From Rostratula benghalensis (taxonomy: Eukaryota; Chordata; Aves; Charadriiformes; Rostratulidae), in the NCBI GenBank assembly GCA_013399305.1, contig VXAI01000066.1, positions 280,318 through 344,317 of the forward strand: DNA of 64,000 nt, in the 5' to 3' direction. Shown here piece after piece: positions 23,791-35,280 of the stretch. Position 1 is the stretch's first letter; the number at the start of each line of letters is the position of its first letter. Position numbers and translations under genes: made by a program. The notes below the pieces were generated by a model. That model was not told the origin of the DNA and made no database searches. It saw only the letters and a program-made list of their open reading frames with translations.

Positions 23791-26700
23791 CCCGGCTACA
23801 AAGGAACAGCATGGATCCATCTGTTACTTTCTTTGCTCTTAATCAAGTAGGGGAGGGAGCAAAAGTTCATGCAGCAAATGTGGGTATGCACTAGATTGGG
23901 ACCCGAGCCTTACAGCTGAGATCAAATTTAGAGGCAATGGGGTTTCTGGAGGTCGATGGATCCAGGGTTGCATATCATTTTGGATCTCTTCTTTCACCAA
24001 ATTTGGAAGTGGAAATTGAATTCTGGGATGTGGTATTGGCCCACTCTGTTCTGTAACCCACAATGCTGAGTGCAGACTGCTGCCCCTATTATGATTGTGC
24101 TAACAATTGACTTTTTGGTTTGGCTGTCTTGCAGGGGGGGAAAAAAAAAAGAAGGAAAAAATCAATCTCAACCAAAAAGTATTTCTTTTTCTAGTTTGCT
24201 TAATAGCTTAATAATATGAAGCATAGAAAATACTGTGTTTTGTATCAAATGAGGCAATTGCAGGGGGCTGGGGGGAGAAAAAAAGGCAAAACACAAAAGC
24301 CGTGCAGGGCCAGACTGTCAGAAAGGCAGAGAAGGAGATGACAGCCCTTTTATCCTCCAGTTGAGCAGTTAGAAAACTTATCCAGGATGCAGGAGGCCTG
24401 GCCTGAAATCACTGCTCTGCTGAGGAGAGAGTAACCCACATCTTGGGTATGTATTCCTGCCAGATAGCTGCTCACTGAAAGAAGAATCCCTTCCCTCTGC
24501 CTTTGCTCACTTACTACTCATCCCTAATGGATGCAGCATTTGATTCCCTTCCTCTTTGAAGCAGACTATTTTTAAAATACTGGATAAAAGCTTGTTTTAC
24601 CAGAAGGAAGTATTGCTACTCTGAGCAAGAGGTGATCCAGTCATGCCCATGACCACGGTGGTGTCTGCTGTGAGTGTGCTGTTCATTAAACTTACTTTGC
24701 CTGTTTCTGCTCCTTCTCACTGTATCATGGCTGGTTTCTCTCTCCACTGTAAGGACCCTGCCCAGCTTCAGGCCATTTTGGCTTTACCAAAGAGCAGTGA
24801 GCACTTTCTGGCTGATGAGCTCTGGCAGGGTTGTTGGCAAGGTGACACAGAGCGTGTCCCTGTCTAAGGTGTGCTCTCAGTAGCCAGGAGTGGTAAGCAA
24901 TGTCTGCATCCACTGCTGAAGGCTCCGGAATATGAACGGTGCAGTGCTCTGCAGAGCTGTCCCCTGTCAGCATTCATATCCCACCAGTCTCTCTATTTGC
25001 CTGGAAAACAATTCAGTTGGGCTGGGTGAAAAATTAGGAGCTACTTCAATGAGATATTTCTCCATAAGGTAAACTGATTTCCATATCAATGGCTATGTTC
25101 TCGTTGCACCATTTCTTCTGGTTCCTTACCGAGGGAGATGTCCTATTTTTTTGAGACCGTGCATATTCAGGATTTAGGAGGCTGTGTACACACACGTCCA
25201 GCTACCTGGACAGCTTGGCTTCAGCTCTGATTTTTTTTAATACATATTTGAATAAACTCGCCTTTTTGATCATTTGAGGAACTGCATTCCACCTATCTAG
25301 AGTGGAGTAGTATTAAGCAGCGAAGAATGACGTCAGGGGTATAGCAATTATTATCTATTACTTTATTCTCCATTCTTTCAATTCTGTGAGATATAAGCCA
25401 CCCGGAGCTGGCATCTTACTCCTAAATGTGGGCCTGAGGTATTTGACAGTGCAATGACGTGCCTAAGGCCATGGCTTTTCTGAAAATTTATGCCTGTGGC
25501 ATTGCTTACAAGTTACATGCCTCCTTCTCCCAGGAGCTCGCAAATAAAACACTAAATGAGAGGGATCTTCAGCCTTAGCACAGGTATAGATAGCCCAAGA
25601 GATATTTAAAACCTCAATGTTCCTTTTTGTAAAGAAATAAAATGGAGAAGCGTGCTTGGATTTCATGCCATGGGTAAAACTGGATGAAGGCTATCTGAGG
25701 TGTCCCTGTCTACAGGGGAAGTCTTGTGAATAAATCTTTGAGTTTCTCATAGGTCCCTGCAAATAGGAGTGAGAAGAAGACAATAGGTTGAGAAGACTTC
25801 TTCCCCCATTGTTAGCAGAGGCACCAGGGATTGAAAACTTCTTGCCTGGCATATTCATGTGCTTCCCTGCCCTGTGGTTGTGGAGACTTTGTGGGTCTGT
25901 GGGAATGTTTCATCCTTTGTCTTTCCAAATGAATAAATTACATTCATGAGATGGCAGTTTTATAAGTTTTCTTTCTTGTGCAACTTGAACATTTTGATTC
26001 CTTCTTTTCATTACAATGCAGAGCTCTCCGAATGCTAATGTACACGAAATGTGTATGATGCACACAAAATCATATCATCTGTCCTCTGTGGTTAGGATGG
26101 ATGTGTAAGAAAGGGCATATAATAGTCTAGTTTTAGGGTATCAGGGGCTTTCTTAGAAAATGTAGTTACTCTCTGACTTTGGTGAGGTTCCTGTGATTTC
26201 AAATGTACTGAGCTGCTTAGCCTGGTAGCTTCCCCTTTGAAAGACACGCATTCTTCATAGCCACTCATCCATCTTGTGTGATTTAGCAATAGTTCCGTGT
26301 CTGAACGATGAATTATATATCTACTTTTTAGAAGGCATACTTCTCTGGGTATTTGTGTTTGGAGTGACATCCAACAAGCATTTGAAGAAGCTCAGCTGTA
26401 GATTACAATACAAAGGGTTGTTTTCATTATTTTTTTTTCTTTGGTAAAAGAAATATGTTCACTTGTCAAAAAAGTGTTAATTTCAGCAGCACATCTTGCA
26501 ACGTTTCCAACTTTTCTTCTGCATTTGACACCTCTCATCTTCATACAAAACAGTTTCTAGAAGGGTATGTTCAAGAGAGGAACCTTAGCCACAATATTGG
26601 GGTTTAAACCTCCCTGACATTAAGTGTAGAGCTGTTCATATGTATTTGATCAGTAAGTGCTTTCCTTGACATTTTATTGCCTTCAAGCCCCCCGTTTTAA

Positions 26701-26937
26701 CCGGGTTTACTGAGAGTAGGTGCTGGAAGGTGTTTTATGGATATCATAGTTCTGTTTTCCTCTCTTTCCTGGTGATACTTTGCTGATTTTATTCAAGGTG
26801 AGAGTGGTGTGGTAGTAGTTAGTGTGAGCTGAACCACAGATGAGTCCTGTCCGTGTGTTCCTGGTGAAGGTGCCTTTCTTTTGCTGGAAGGGCTTTCCCT
26901 TTGACTTGTTACAGAGGTAAATGATATGCCCATGTTA
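23791..26937. other. Non-coding stretch, probable intron
   Basis: Moderate AT content with no supported gene. It includes a G6-A10 junction near 24135-24150 and a perfect CRE at 25328. A region near 25380-25480 faintly resembles the 3' half of a MIR-type SINE in reverse (TGCCTAAGGCCA), too weak to annotate. Confidence 0.5.
25328..25335. promoter_or_regulatory. Perfect CRE palindrome TGACGTCA
   Basis: The 8-bp CREB/ATF site is an exact match and keeps its central CpG in AT-rich sequence. By chance about one such site is expected per 65 kb, so function is unproven. Confidence 0.3.
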
Positions 26938-27011
26938 AAGAAAATTAAAAAAAAAAAAAAAAACAAAAACCAAAAAAAAAACCCCACCAAAAAACCCAAA
27001 CCAAACCCCAA
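26938..27011. repeat. A/C-rich low-complexity tract
   Basis: A long A-run passes into blocks of A and C (AAACAAAAACC, ACCCCACC, AAACCC). It is the complement type of the G/T tracts elsewhere in the window. Confidence 0.8.
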
Positions 27012-27118
27012 CATGATAGGGTCAGCTGTACTCCAGCCATGCTTTATTATATCTTTCTTCGCTCTGGAAACCCTTCTGTAGCTGCTGTACTAGATGTAAA
27101 AACATATGTTCCTGTAAG

Positions 27119-27313
27119 ATGCTACCAGCGAGCCGAGCGGCTGCTCCGCGCCGGGGAAGTCCAAGGGTCAGGGCTGGGGCAGCTGCTGAAGCACCAGGAT
27201 TTACGCAGCGCCTGGATAGAGCTGTCAGAGCAGCGGCCGCCCTCCTCGCGGGGGAAGCCTCCGCAGAACCGGAGGCAGCAAGGACGAAGGCCGTTTACGA
27301 AGGGCTGGTGTGA
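27119..27313. promoter_or_regulatory. Small CpG-rich patch with an alanine/arginine-rich open frame
   Basis: About 17 CpGs in 195 bp with sharp AT-rich borders. On the + strand 27119-27313 reads open as an Ala/Arg/Glu-rich peptide, and an overlapping frame (27039-27404) is also open. Neither shows a known domain. There is no convincing acceptor or donor pair, so I treat it as an orphan CpG patch, with an unannotated exon as the alternative. Confidence 0.35.
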
Positions 27314-28052
27314 AACCTTGCAGACGGGAGCCCTCTACTACCCATTCCGTTTCCTCTCCCGGAAAAGTTTTCTAATTAGATACTTCAGAAAGAAAATTGG
27401 CTAACTTGGAGGTGTGTGTGTGTGGGGGAAACGTGGGGCCTGGCAGCGTGGTAACGTAAATATTTCCATTTCAGCTGTGGGGATATGACTCCAGACATGG
27501 GAGAGTTCAAGGAGGGATGAGATCCCTGTAAAGCTGGGAGGAAACCCAGGAATGAGACAGGGCTGTTGTGCTCAGTGATGCTGCTACTGACCTGAGCTGT
27601 GAAGGATGGCAGACGAGTGGTCCTCCGTGGATATCTGGGAGGTGAGGGGCTACCAGGGACCCCTCAGCACCCAGAAGAGCTGGCAGGGGACGTGGCCCAC
27701 TTTGTGGTCCTGCATGGGGTGCAGCAGGACTGGCCAAGAGCCCTGGGAAGAGCAACGGGGAATGCTTCAGTCTTGCCCTTTTGTTTGAGCTTGTATGGGT
27801 TTGGAGTGTACACTGAGAATGTATGTCTCTATATTTAAGGTTTTACCAAAATTTAAGAAGTGAAGCAGCCAGTTACTGGGACAAAAGATAACAATACTGG
27901 TGATATCGGGGGGACCTGAGAAGTGCCAATGCAAGTGGGTGCCCATCTGGGCTTCACGTTGCAACTGGGCTCCAGTGAGCTCGGTAAATAGGTGGAAATT
28001 TTTCAAGGGCCACAAGAGGGAGCTCACAACCCACAAACAAGAAGAAGGAACA

Positions 28053-28121
28053 CTTTTTTTTCCTTTTTTTTTTTTCTTTCTTTTTTTCTTTCTTTTTTTT
28101 TTTTTTTTTTTTCTCCCCCCC
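28053..28121. repeat. 69-nt uninterrupted pyrimidine tract
   Basis: T-rich with CC, CTTTC and terminal C7 elements. Uninterrupted homopyrimidine of this length can adopt triplex (H-DNA) structure and is prone to length error in assembly. Confidence 0.85.
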
Positions 28122-30723
28122 AATCCTAAAGCCTGTTAAAACTTGGAAGCAAATCTATTGCTGAAGATGCACAGGCAGGGCCATGTCCAACCCTGGGCAG
28201 GACTTGCCTCACTCCAGCCAAATCGGGTTTGTGAAACACCTGAGGAGCAAACAGAGCCTCCTGTTACGTGAGTCTGAGGGGTGATCTCCTTTGCTCAAGA
28301 TGCACCCCAAATTCTCATGGCTTGAAGGCTTTTTGTCCTGGGTTATTTATGATGAATTGAGGTGAAAGATAATTTTATTCTTGACAATGTCCACGTTTGG
28401 CACTTAAACACCAAATAAAACACTTGTGACAGCTTTCACTGTCCCATTCCCTCCTCCTGAAGTGACACTAGGAAGATGCTTCCTCTTCAGTTGTTTCAGA
28501 ATGACCTTTCTCTGTCCTCTCTGTCCTGTCCTCTGCTCTTGCCCTCATGTGGGAGCTCCTGGGCTGGTGTGACCAATGTTACACTCAGGGTTCGCTCTCT
28601 GTGGGATCACAAAGATTTACGTGAAGGTCCCATTGTGGTGAAGTGTGTCCTCAGTCTGTTGGGAAAGTTGCTGATGTGTTTTGGGTTTTATTTTTCCAAG
28701 CCACACTCGGTCTAGTCCACGTTTCTTCAATGGGAAAGCTTAATTTCAATTTACAATTCAGATCTAGAGGCTTTCCTATCACACTGAGACTTCCTACAAG
28801 GCACCCAGTAATGTTGCTATCATTTGCATTGCTCTAACAAAAAAAAATTCCATCTGTCTTCCCAACTCCATAAAACTCCAAACAAATAGCAAATACTATG
28901 GATGTCTGAACACACAGTAGCACATAATTTTTCTTCCAGCATTAGTGTATGTTGCAGACGTTAAACCACTTCTCTTCTGAAGGGTTTGAGAGACTGATAG
29001 CATTATTCAAATTAAATTCAATACTGATGTAAGTCAGTGCAGTTGGAATTACACACAAAGTACGATGTCTCATCTTTCCGTCAAGAGCTGAGCTCACCCC
29101 TGTGCATCAGCCAGCTCAGCTTCAGGTGGTCTTTGTAAACCCAGAGCCACTTCAGACAAGCAATGATGCTCTTTTTTCCCCTGTGAGCTTTCTGGAGCTC
29201 TGCAAGGCTGTGGTGGTGCAGCTTGCTCGCTCTGTTCATCTTGGTTTTCTTCTCAGCTTGAGAGTATGTTGCCGTAGGTTTTGAGAGGAGGCAGATGGTG
29301 TTAAATGCAAAATCTACGCTGATACAGTCCAGGTGGGAGGCTCTCTTGAGGGCCCAGCTGGTATGGTCCCCTCCCCACCAAGTGTCGCTGTAGATGGGGA
29401 AACTGATGCTGCTTTTGTGTTGGTAGCATGAGGAAAAATCTTACTCCTGTTGGATCTTTGTCTTCCACCAGGTCCTGTGTTTAGTACTCGGGTCTACCAG
29501 TGAGATGCACAGTGGTGTTCCAGAGGCAGTAATATATTTCACAGTAACCCAGGGCCTCCAGAGCCACAGAGTGTCACTGATGCACAGTAAATTTGTCACT
29601 TCAGAAGGTGAAAAAATTGATTCCTGCCATCTTTGCTGTGAAAGTCCTGTATGTCTGTCTTAACCACTACCTAACACCAAATGGTGCTGCTCTCAAAGCT
29701 ACAAACAGCACTGTTAGAGCTGCGAGAATGCAGCACCTCATGGCGATTCCTTATCCATCTTTCTCCTCCCAATTACTGTAACTAATAGCAGACCTTTCTA
29801 GGGGAAAAGTAATGATCCGTTTCCACACAGCATAAAGCAGGATTATGTACTGGGCGTGTGCTTTCCTTTCGCTCTGGTGTCGGTGTGTGAAATACCTGTG
29901 TTCATCCTCAGAGTACAAGGTGCCTTAATCAGCCCCTTGGATCCAGCTCTCCTGGGGAGCTCCTCTTGCCAGGGGCTCATCCCCATGAAGGAGGGCAGGA
30001 GAGCAGAGTGTGTCCTGGGCTGCCAGCAGTTCTTGCAGCAGTTCTTCTAAGGGCTGAAGTCTTTTACAACTTTGGTTTTGGTCTGTGTAGGTTTCTCTTT
30101 CCAAAAGAGAAAATTCCTGGCTTTTCAGCTAGCAAGGTATAGAGCGGTGGCGTGAACACAGTGTGGCTCTGCCACCAAAATCCCTGGGAAGAGATCACAT
30201 TCGTTTCTTATTTCAGCTCATTGTCCATCCTGTCAGTTTGCACAGAAGGTACTCAGTCCAAAGGGACAGTGTACTTTTAGCCAACAGATTATTTGCAAGG
30301 TGTTTTTTTGCTTACTTGTTTGTTCGGATCGCTGCAGTTATTTTGCTTAGGAGCACAATTGACTCGGCCACAACTCCATTTTACACCTGTGCCTAAATAA
30401 ATTCTTTGTAGCATTTGATAAGGGGAAGAAGTTTTGGGATAGAGTTGGCAGAGAGGAGATCAGCCAGGAGCAGTGGGGCAAGAAGGGGAAATACATCCCT
30501 GCATGACCTGGGTGCTGCATCTTGCCCCCTGCCCTGACTCCAGGTTTTGGGTTTCTTCTGGTGCCACTGGGCCAAGGATGTATTCCAGGTACAGGATTGG
30601 TACCCACTGGTGTATGCAGCAGGTGGCAGGCAGGGATTCTCTCTGCACACCTCGACTGCTTCGTTCCTTGGTGAACCAACATTTTCTCCTCCTGACACGT
30701 TAAAAGCATCGGTTCCGTGTATT

Positions 30724-30759
30724 TATCATATGGAGGTTATGTATTCATATCATATGGAG
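30724..30759 (+). repeat. Partial 24-bp tandem duplication
   Basis: TATCATATGGAG occurs at 30724-30735 and again at 30748-30759, exactly 24 bp apart. The halves following each copy have diverged. Confidence 0.6.
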
Positions 30760-30930
30760 CTTACTGCAGCACTTCAGAAGCAGTTTGAGCTGAAGTGGAT
30801 TATTTTCCCTGCTTTTCCAATTAATCTCAAGAAGCCCCTGTTTTCTGGGGGTGAGGCCACAATTCAGATTCCATTTATACTAATTATGTACTCACTCGGT
30901 TCTTGGCCTCCTTTAAGCACAAAAGTAGAA

Positions 30931-30960
30931 GGGAAGGGGGGGGGGGGGAAGCTGGAGGGG
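30931..30960 (+). repeat. G13 run with flanking G-runs (quadruplex potential)
   Basis: GGG at 30931, 13 G at 30936-30948 and GGGG at 30957-30960 with short spacers form a G-quadruplex-capable string. Confidence 0.7.
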
Positions 30961-31230
30961 TTTAGTTTGATTTATGAAAACATGCAGAAGTTTGAGCACT
31001 TCAGTGGATCTTATTTGCACAGGCTGAACCAGCTGTGTCTAGGAGAAGGCTGGCAATCTTGCTGCAACAGGCTTTCTCCTGCCACATCTGTAGCTCGCTG
31101 CTCGTGGCATCCCTGACCTGCACCGAAGCAGCCTTTCTTGACACTTGGCTGTTGGTCCCGTTCACTAGAGTTGATTAGGGAATTTTCAACAACCTTGCTT
31201 TTTCCTCTGAAATCCCAGCCTGTTAAACAA

Positions 31231-31278
31231 CTCTTTTTTTTTTTTTTTCCTCTTTTTTTTTTTTTTCTCCCTTCCTCT
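31231..31278. repeat. 48-nt pyrimidine tract followed by an A-rich block
   Basis: T-rich tract with CC breaks; an A-rich stretch at 31304-31325 follows about 25 bp later and is partly complementary, allowing a long hairpin. Confidence 0.75.
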
Positions 31279-33286
31279 GCTGATTGTGGTGAATTGCTGA
31301 GCAGGGAAAAAAAGAAAAAAAAAAACGGGATGGCGGTTGAAAGAATTGTTAAAATCCTGCACATTTCATTTGAACAAAACCCTGCTTTTTCCATTCAGAG
31401 CAGCAAATTTTCAATCAGCTGTTGAAAATTATTACAAGTAAGCCATATAAAAATTTGACCACGTAACGAATCCACATGCAAATGGGGTTTTTTTTTTTAA
31501 GATGTGTTTGGGGCTTGCTTGTTTCTTGTACTGCTGGTTTGCAAATTTCCTGGTTGAGAGCTTGAGCCTGTCTTTGAGGGAAAAATGTAACGTGAAAGTA
31601 GCTCCACCAAAAATATGGAATTTTATAATAAAAATATTAACAAGTTGCATTTCAATAGAGGCTTCAGGATGGATTAAATATAATGGACATACTAAGAGAA
31701 CACGGACAATGGCTTTCCTGAGCAATTATGAATCTATAGTCCTACATAGTGGTACTTTGGAGAAAAGGGGAAAAAGAGAGAAAATTAGTATCTTTTAAAA
31801 TGTGACCATAATATGCAGGCTAATAATACATACTAATTTCATTCTTGGGAGGATTCACCGCTTGTGTATAGCTCCAGCCAGCCTTTCCCTTTCAGCTTCT
31901 GCAGGGACTTTGGGTTAACACTTTCCCATTTGCAGTTGTGAACCCTAGACAAATACTCATTAGAGCACAGATTATGGTTTCAATTGCTGCAGTGACATAA
32001 GGCTACCCCTTCCAGAAGTCATCAGAGGGAGCGGAGAAAGGTAATTATTGATTACTGGAAAGAATAAGGCTGGCAAAAGGTGGCCCTGATAGGATGAGTT
32101 GGCCAGAAGGAGAAAGGAACAGACGGGCTCAGCCAGCTTAACTGCAGCCTCGTCGGGAACGATGCTGCTGCAGCAGAGCAGCTGGGGACAGGGGCATAAG
32201 ATTAATTTAAGGTTTTCAGCAGCTTGAGGGAAACTTTGAGCCTGTACAGGCAGAAGAACATGCCTTTCTGCACGTATAAGGGCTCCAAGCCAGGGCATGA
32301 AAACTAGGCATTTAAGTAATATCTGACAATTTTTCATGTCACGGGTGCAATTTTGTATTCTCTGCTCAGCTTGAGCATTTGAGTATTGTCAAGTGGAAAA
32401 CCAGAGAGTTTTCAGTGCACTGGGCCTGTGCTCACCCAAGGGTTCAGTTCACACCCGTGGGTGCAGAGCCAAGGTGAAACCAGGCACACATCTTTACCTC
32501 AAAACTTGCCCAGATAGGTGGGTTAAAATATTACAAACCAAGATACGCCGACATTCAAGGCTTTTCTCTTAGGTTGTCATTTTATGTTAATTGAATGCCT
32601 GTGTTAATCTAATAGAGTTTAGATTTATGGTGGGTTCTATACCATGTCATATTTTAATCAATACATATTCCAACATTTAGATGGACAGATGAGAAAATCT
32701 GCCTCATCTCTGCACTTCTGTTCTATCAGCTGTCAATAATTCCTAATTTGAATCCTTCAAATGATCAGATTTATGGGTTTTAGTATATTGCATTAATCAC
32801 AGAAATTAACTTTTGGGGAAAATGATGTTAAAGGTCATATGGAGTCTTGAAGGAGCAGTAACTGTGTCTGTCTTGCAAACATGTTTGCAGCATCTCTAAG
32901 ATAAAGTGCATTAGAATATTTATCTGCCTGAATCCTGCTGATTGTTCCTTATGTCTAAGGTCACTACGTGCCGGTGAGGAGATAAGGCTTGAAAGAAATG
33001 GTTGCTGAAATCTGCAGATTTAAGACGACAGATGTGAAGCTGGGCTTTTTGTCCTCCAGTAGGGCATAGGCGGGCCCAGCAGGGTTTCACTCGAATGGAT
33101 TTATTCAGCCAAAATTCTAGAAATTTTTTTTTGCTGGGGGTGGTTCATGCCTTTGTGTTGAGAGGATATGTGTCCTCCTGGAAGATATCAGAGCAGAAAG
33201 GGTTATCATGGAGGCCTGGAGAGAGGAAGGGTGGAACAAAGGGGGAAAACATTTGCCCTGATGTTTAGTCTCCAGCTTAGGGCTGC

Positions 33287-33326
33287 GTTCTTGAACCTCA
33301 GTTCAAGAACTGTTCAAGTCTTGAAC
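33287..33326. promoter_or_regulatory. Nested inverted repeats of GTTCAAG, heat-shock-element-like
   Basis: GTTCTTGAAC (33287-33296) and GTTCAAGAAC (33301-33310) are exact inverted copies separated by 4 bp. GTTCAAG-T-CTTGAAC (33312-33326) is a further perfect palindrome around one base. TTCnnGAA, the paired heat-shock unit, occurs twice; the phase between pairs is not the ideal 5-bp repeat, so HSF binding is uncertain. Confidence 0.4.
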
Positions 33327-35234
33327 ACCCAACCCCACTGCTACCCCTCGGAGGGCTCCTTGACATCTGTACCAGACCAGCTGGGGCTGGTGGTGCCCCC
33401 ACAGAGGATGGAGGCAACAGGCCCCTCAGATGAGGCAGAGGATGATGATTCCCATCTGCTGTTGGCAGGGAGATGGTGGGGATGCATCATCTCAGCAGCA
33501 CTTTCCCTCTGCACCACTGGCAGTGTGCACCAAGCCCTGCTGCAAGGGCAGGCACCCTCTGTCCTCTCCCGAGGGTGACTCCACATGGGACAGCCTAGGA
33601 GAGGTGGGGGAGGCTTGGACAGTCCCCTCCAGCCCCACTGGTGGAGTAAGAGCTTCATCTGGATGATTTCAAGAGCTACTGGTAATTTGTCATGCAGCAA
33701 AAAAAGCAAATATTGCAACATTCCCCTCCTCGACAGCGAACGGGATGTCTCCACGCCCTTCTCGGGGGGCTGCTGGGACCGAAGGGTGATCCCTAGATCC
33801 GTGGTGTCCCAGAGTGGTGTGCTGTCATTAGACCACCATTTGCTCTGTGGGGTCTGTTTTAAATTGCACATCAATTATCCTTAATGTTTTTGTAATGTTT
33901 CATGGTATGACAACAAGAAATCGTTTTCTTTGTGAAGGGACATACGCTTTAAATTAGGGATACACTAAAGGGAGAGAAAAACCCAAACACACAAATATCT
34001 TGCCCTGTGGAGAGTTTGACATTGTGATTTTCCCTGTTCCTGTGGAATCATTATTCGTGATGTTTGGAAGGAAGAGTGAGAAGATTTTGCATCTCTTTCT
34101 TTAATAAACACTTAGGAAACTTCCACTGCTTTCAGTGCTGCTGGATGGCCGCAGCAGAGGTTCTCTGCCAGGAGAATTAGGCAGGAAACAGTGTCACCTC
34201 CTGGTGCCACCAATCAGCTGAGACACCAGCAGCTCATAGGGATGACAGACCCTGACCCCCAGAACATTATGTACACCATGTGTGTGGCATCATCAGACTG
34301 ATGATGTTGTTTGTTTTTTGTTGATTGTTTTTAATTCCTTATTTAGAAATAGAAAAACATAGTGAGATCTAACCTGTAGCTCTTAGACTGGAGAAGCCTA
34401 CCTTTACCCACATTTTATTCTAAGCCAGATGTGAAGGGCATTTATATTGTGACTCCCTCCCACCTGTAAAGTTGCAAGGTACAGTTTGTTATTAAAGGGC
34501 TTGCTGTTGGTTTTTGGAAGTTTGCCACAGTCAGTAGCTTTGTACGCTGGGGACCTGGGGCTCCCGTAGCTGCTCCCTGTCCTGCCACCGACTCACCAGA
34601 ACGATGTCCATCCCTGGGGTGAGGGACCACATCAGTGCACCGCCTGTTCCCGAGGCTGGGTACTTGACGAGGAGCACAACCTGGGATTACCTCCCAAGGC
34701 ATTGACATAATAACTAGAAAGCTCCCTAAAATTTTCATTAAACCCCTTCTTATCTACCTCAAGGTCAGCCGCCAGTTCGGATTGGTTTCACCAAAATAAA
34801 CCAGAAATAGCTTTCTTGATTTAGTTGGGTCAGTGCTAGACCTAAATGGAAAGCTGCAGCCCACAATTCCCCCATCTGCAAGAAGCCAGAATGATACCAG
34901 CAATGGCTACAGTTTTAGAGATATTAATTAATTTTTGTGAACTGCTTTCTCGGCTTGGAACAAAGAACAAAAATCATTGTGTTATGAATACGCGAACTGA
35001 AGAGAACAACCATAAAATTGCAGAGAATTGACTGCAGAACCTAACAAGGCCTCTGCATCTTTAATTTATATGTTTCTGCTTACCACAAGCATGTGCTAAG
35101 AAAACATGCACAGGAGAGGAAAGGTCTTGTCCGTTTTAACAGTTTCTTCTCCACATATATCTGTATTCATGCAAATTCATTATAAACACAGTGTTGTCTG
35201 AAATACAGTTAATAAATGAAGGTAGCACAAATGT

Positions 35235-35280
35235 GATTTTAAATCAGTTTAATAAAATTAGCCATGTAGATTTTAAATCA
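35235..35280 (+). repeat. Paired GATTTTAAATCA 12-mers
   Basis: GATTTTAAATCA occurs exactly at 35235-35246 and 35269-35280, 34 bp apart (about three helical turns). Each copy is nearly palindromic. The surrounding 350 bp is AT-rich and may be a regulatory element, which is inference only. Confidence 0.45.

Larger units (their letters stand above)
27314..33286. other. Non-coding stretch, probable intron
   Basis: Mixed composition without a supported gene. It contains the pyrimidine tracts, G-run and 24-bp duplication listed separately. A 189-codon open frame at 30547-31116 (+) is the longest here, but it crosses the G-run and the 24-bp duplication, has no domain and no splice frame, and is taken as chance. 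Confidence 0.5.

Noticed and set aside
25380..25480. Possible MIR fragment in reverse
   Set aside because: Only one short block (TGCCTAAGGCCA) resembles the consensus; flanks do not follow the element order.
30547..31116. 189-codon open frame on the + strand
   Set aside because: It crosses a G13 run and a 24-bp duplication, has no domain and no splice borders; judged chance.
33341..33874. 177-codon open frame on the minus strand
   Set aside because: It lies in a GC-richer patch open on both strands, with low-complexity Ser/Pro content and no motif.
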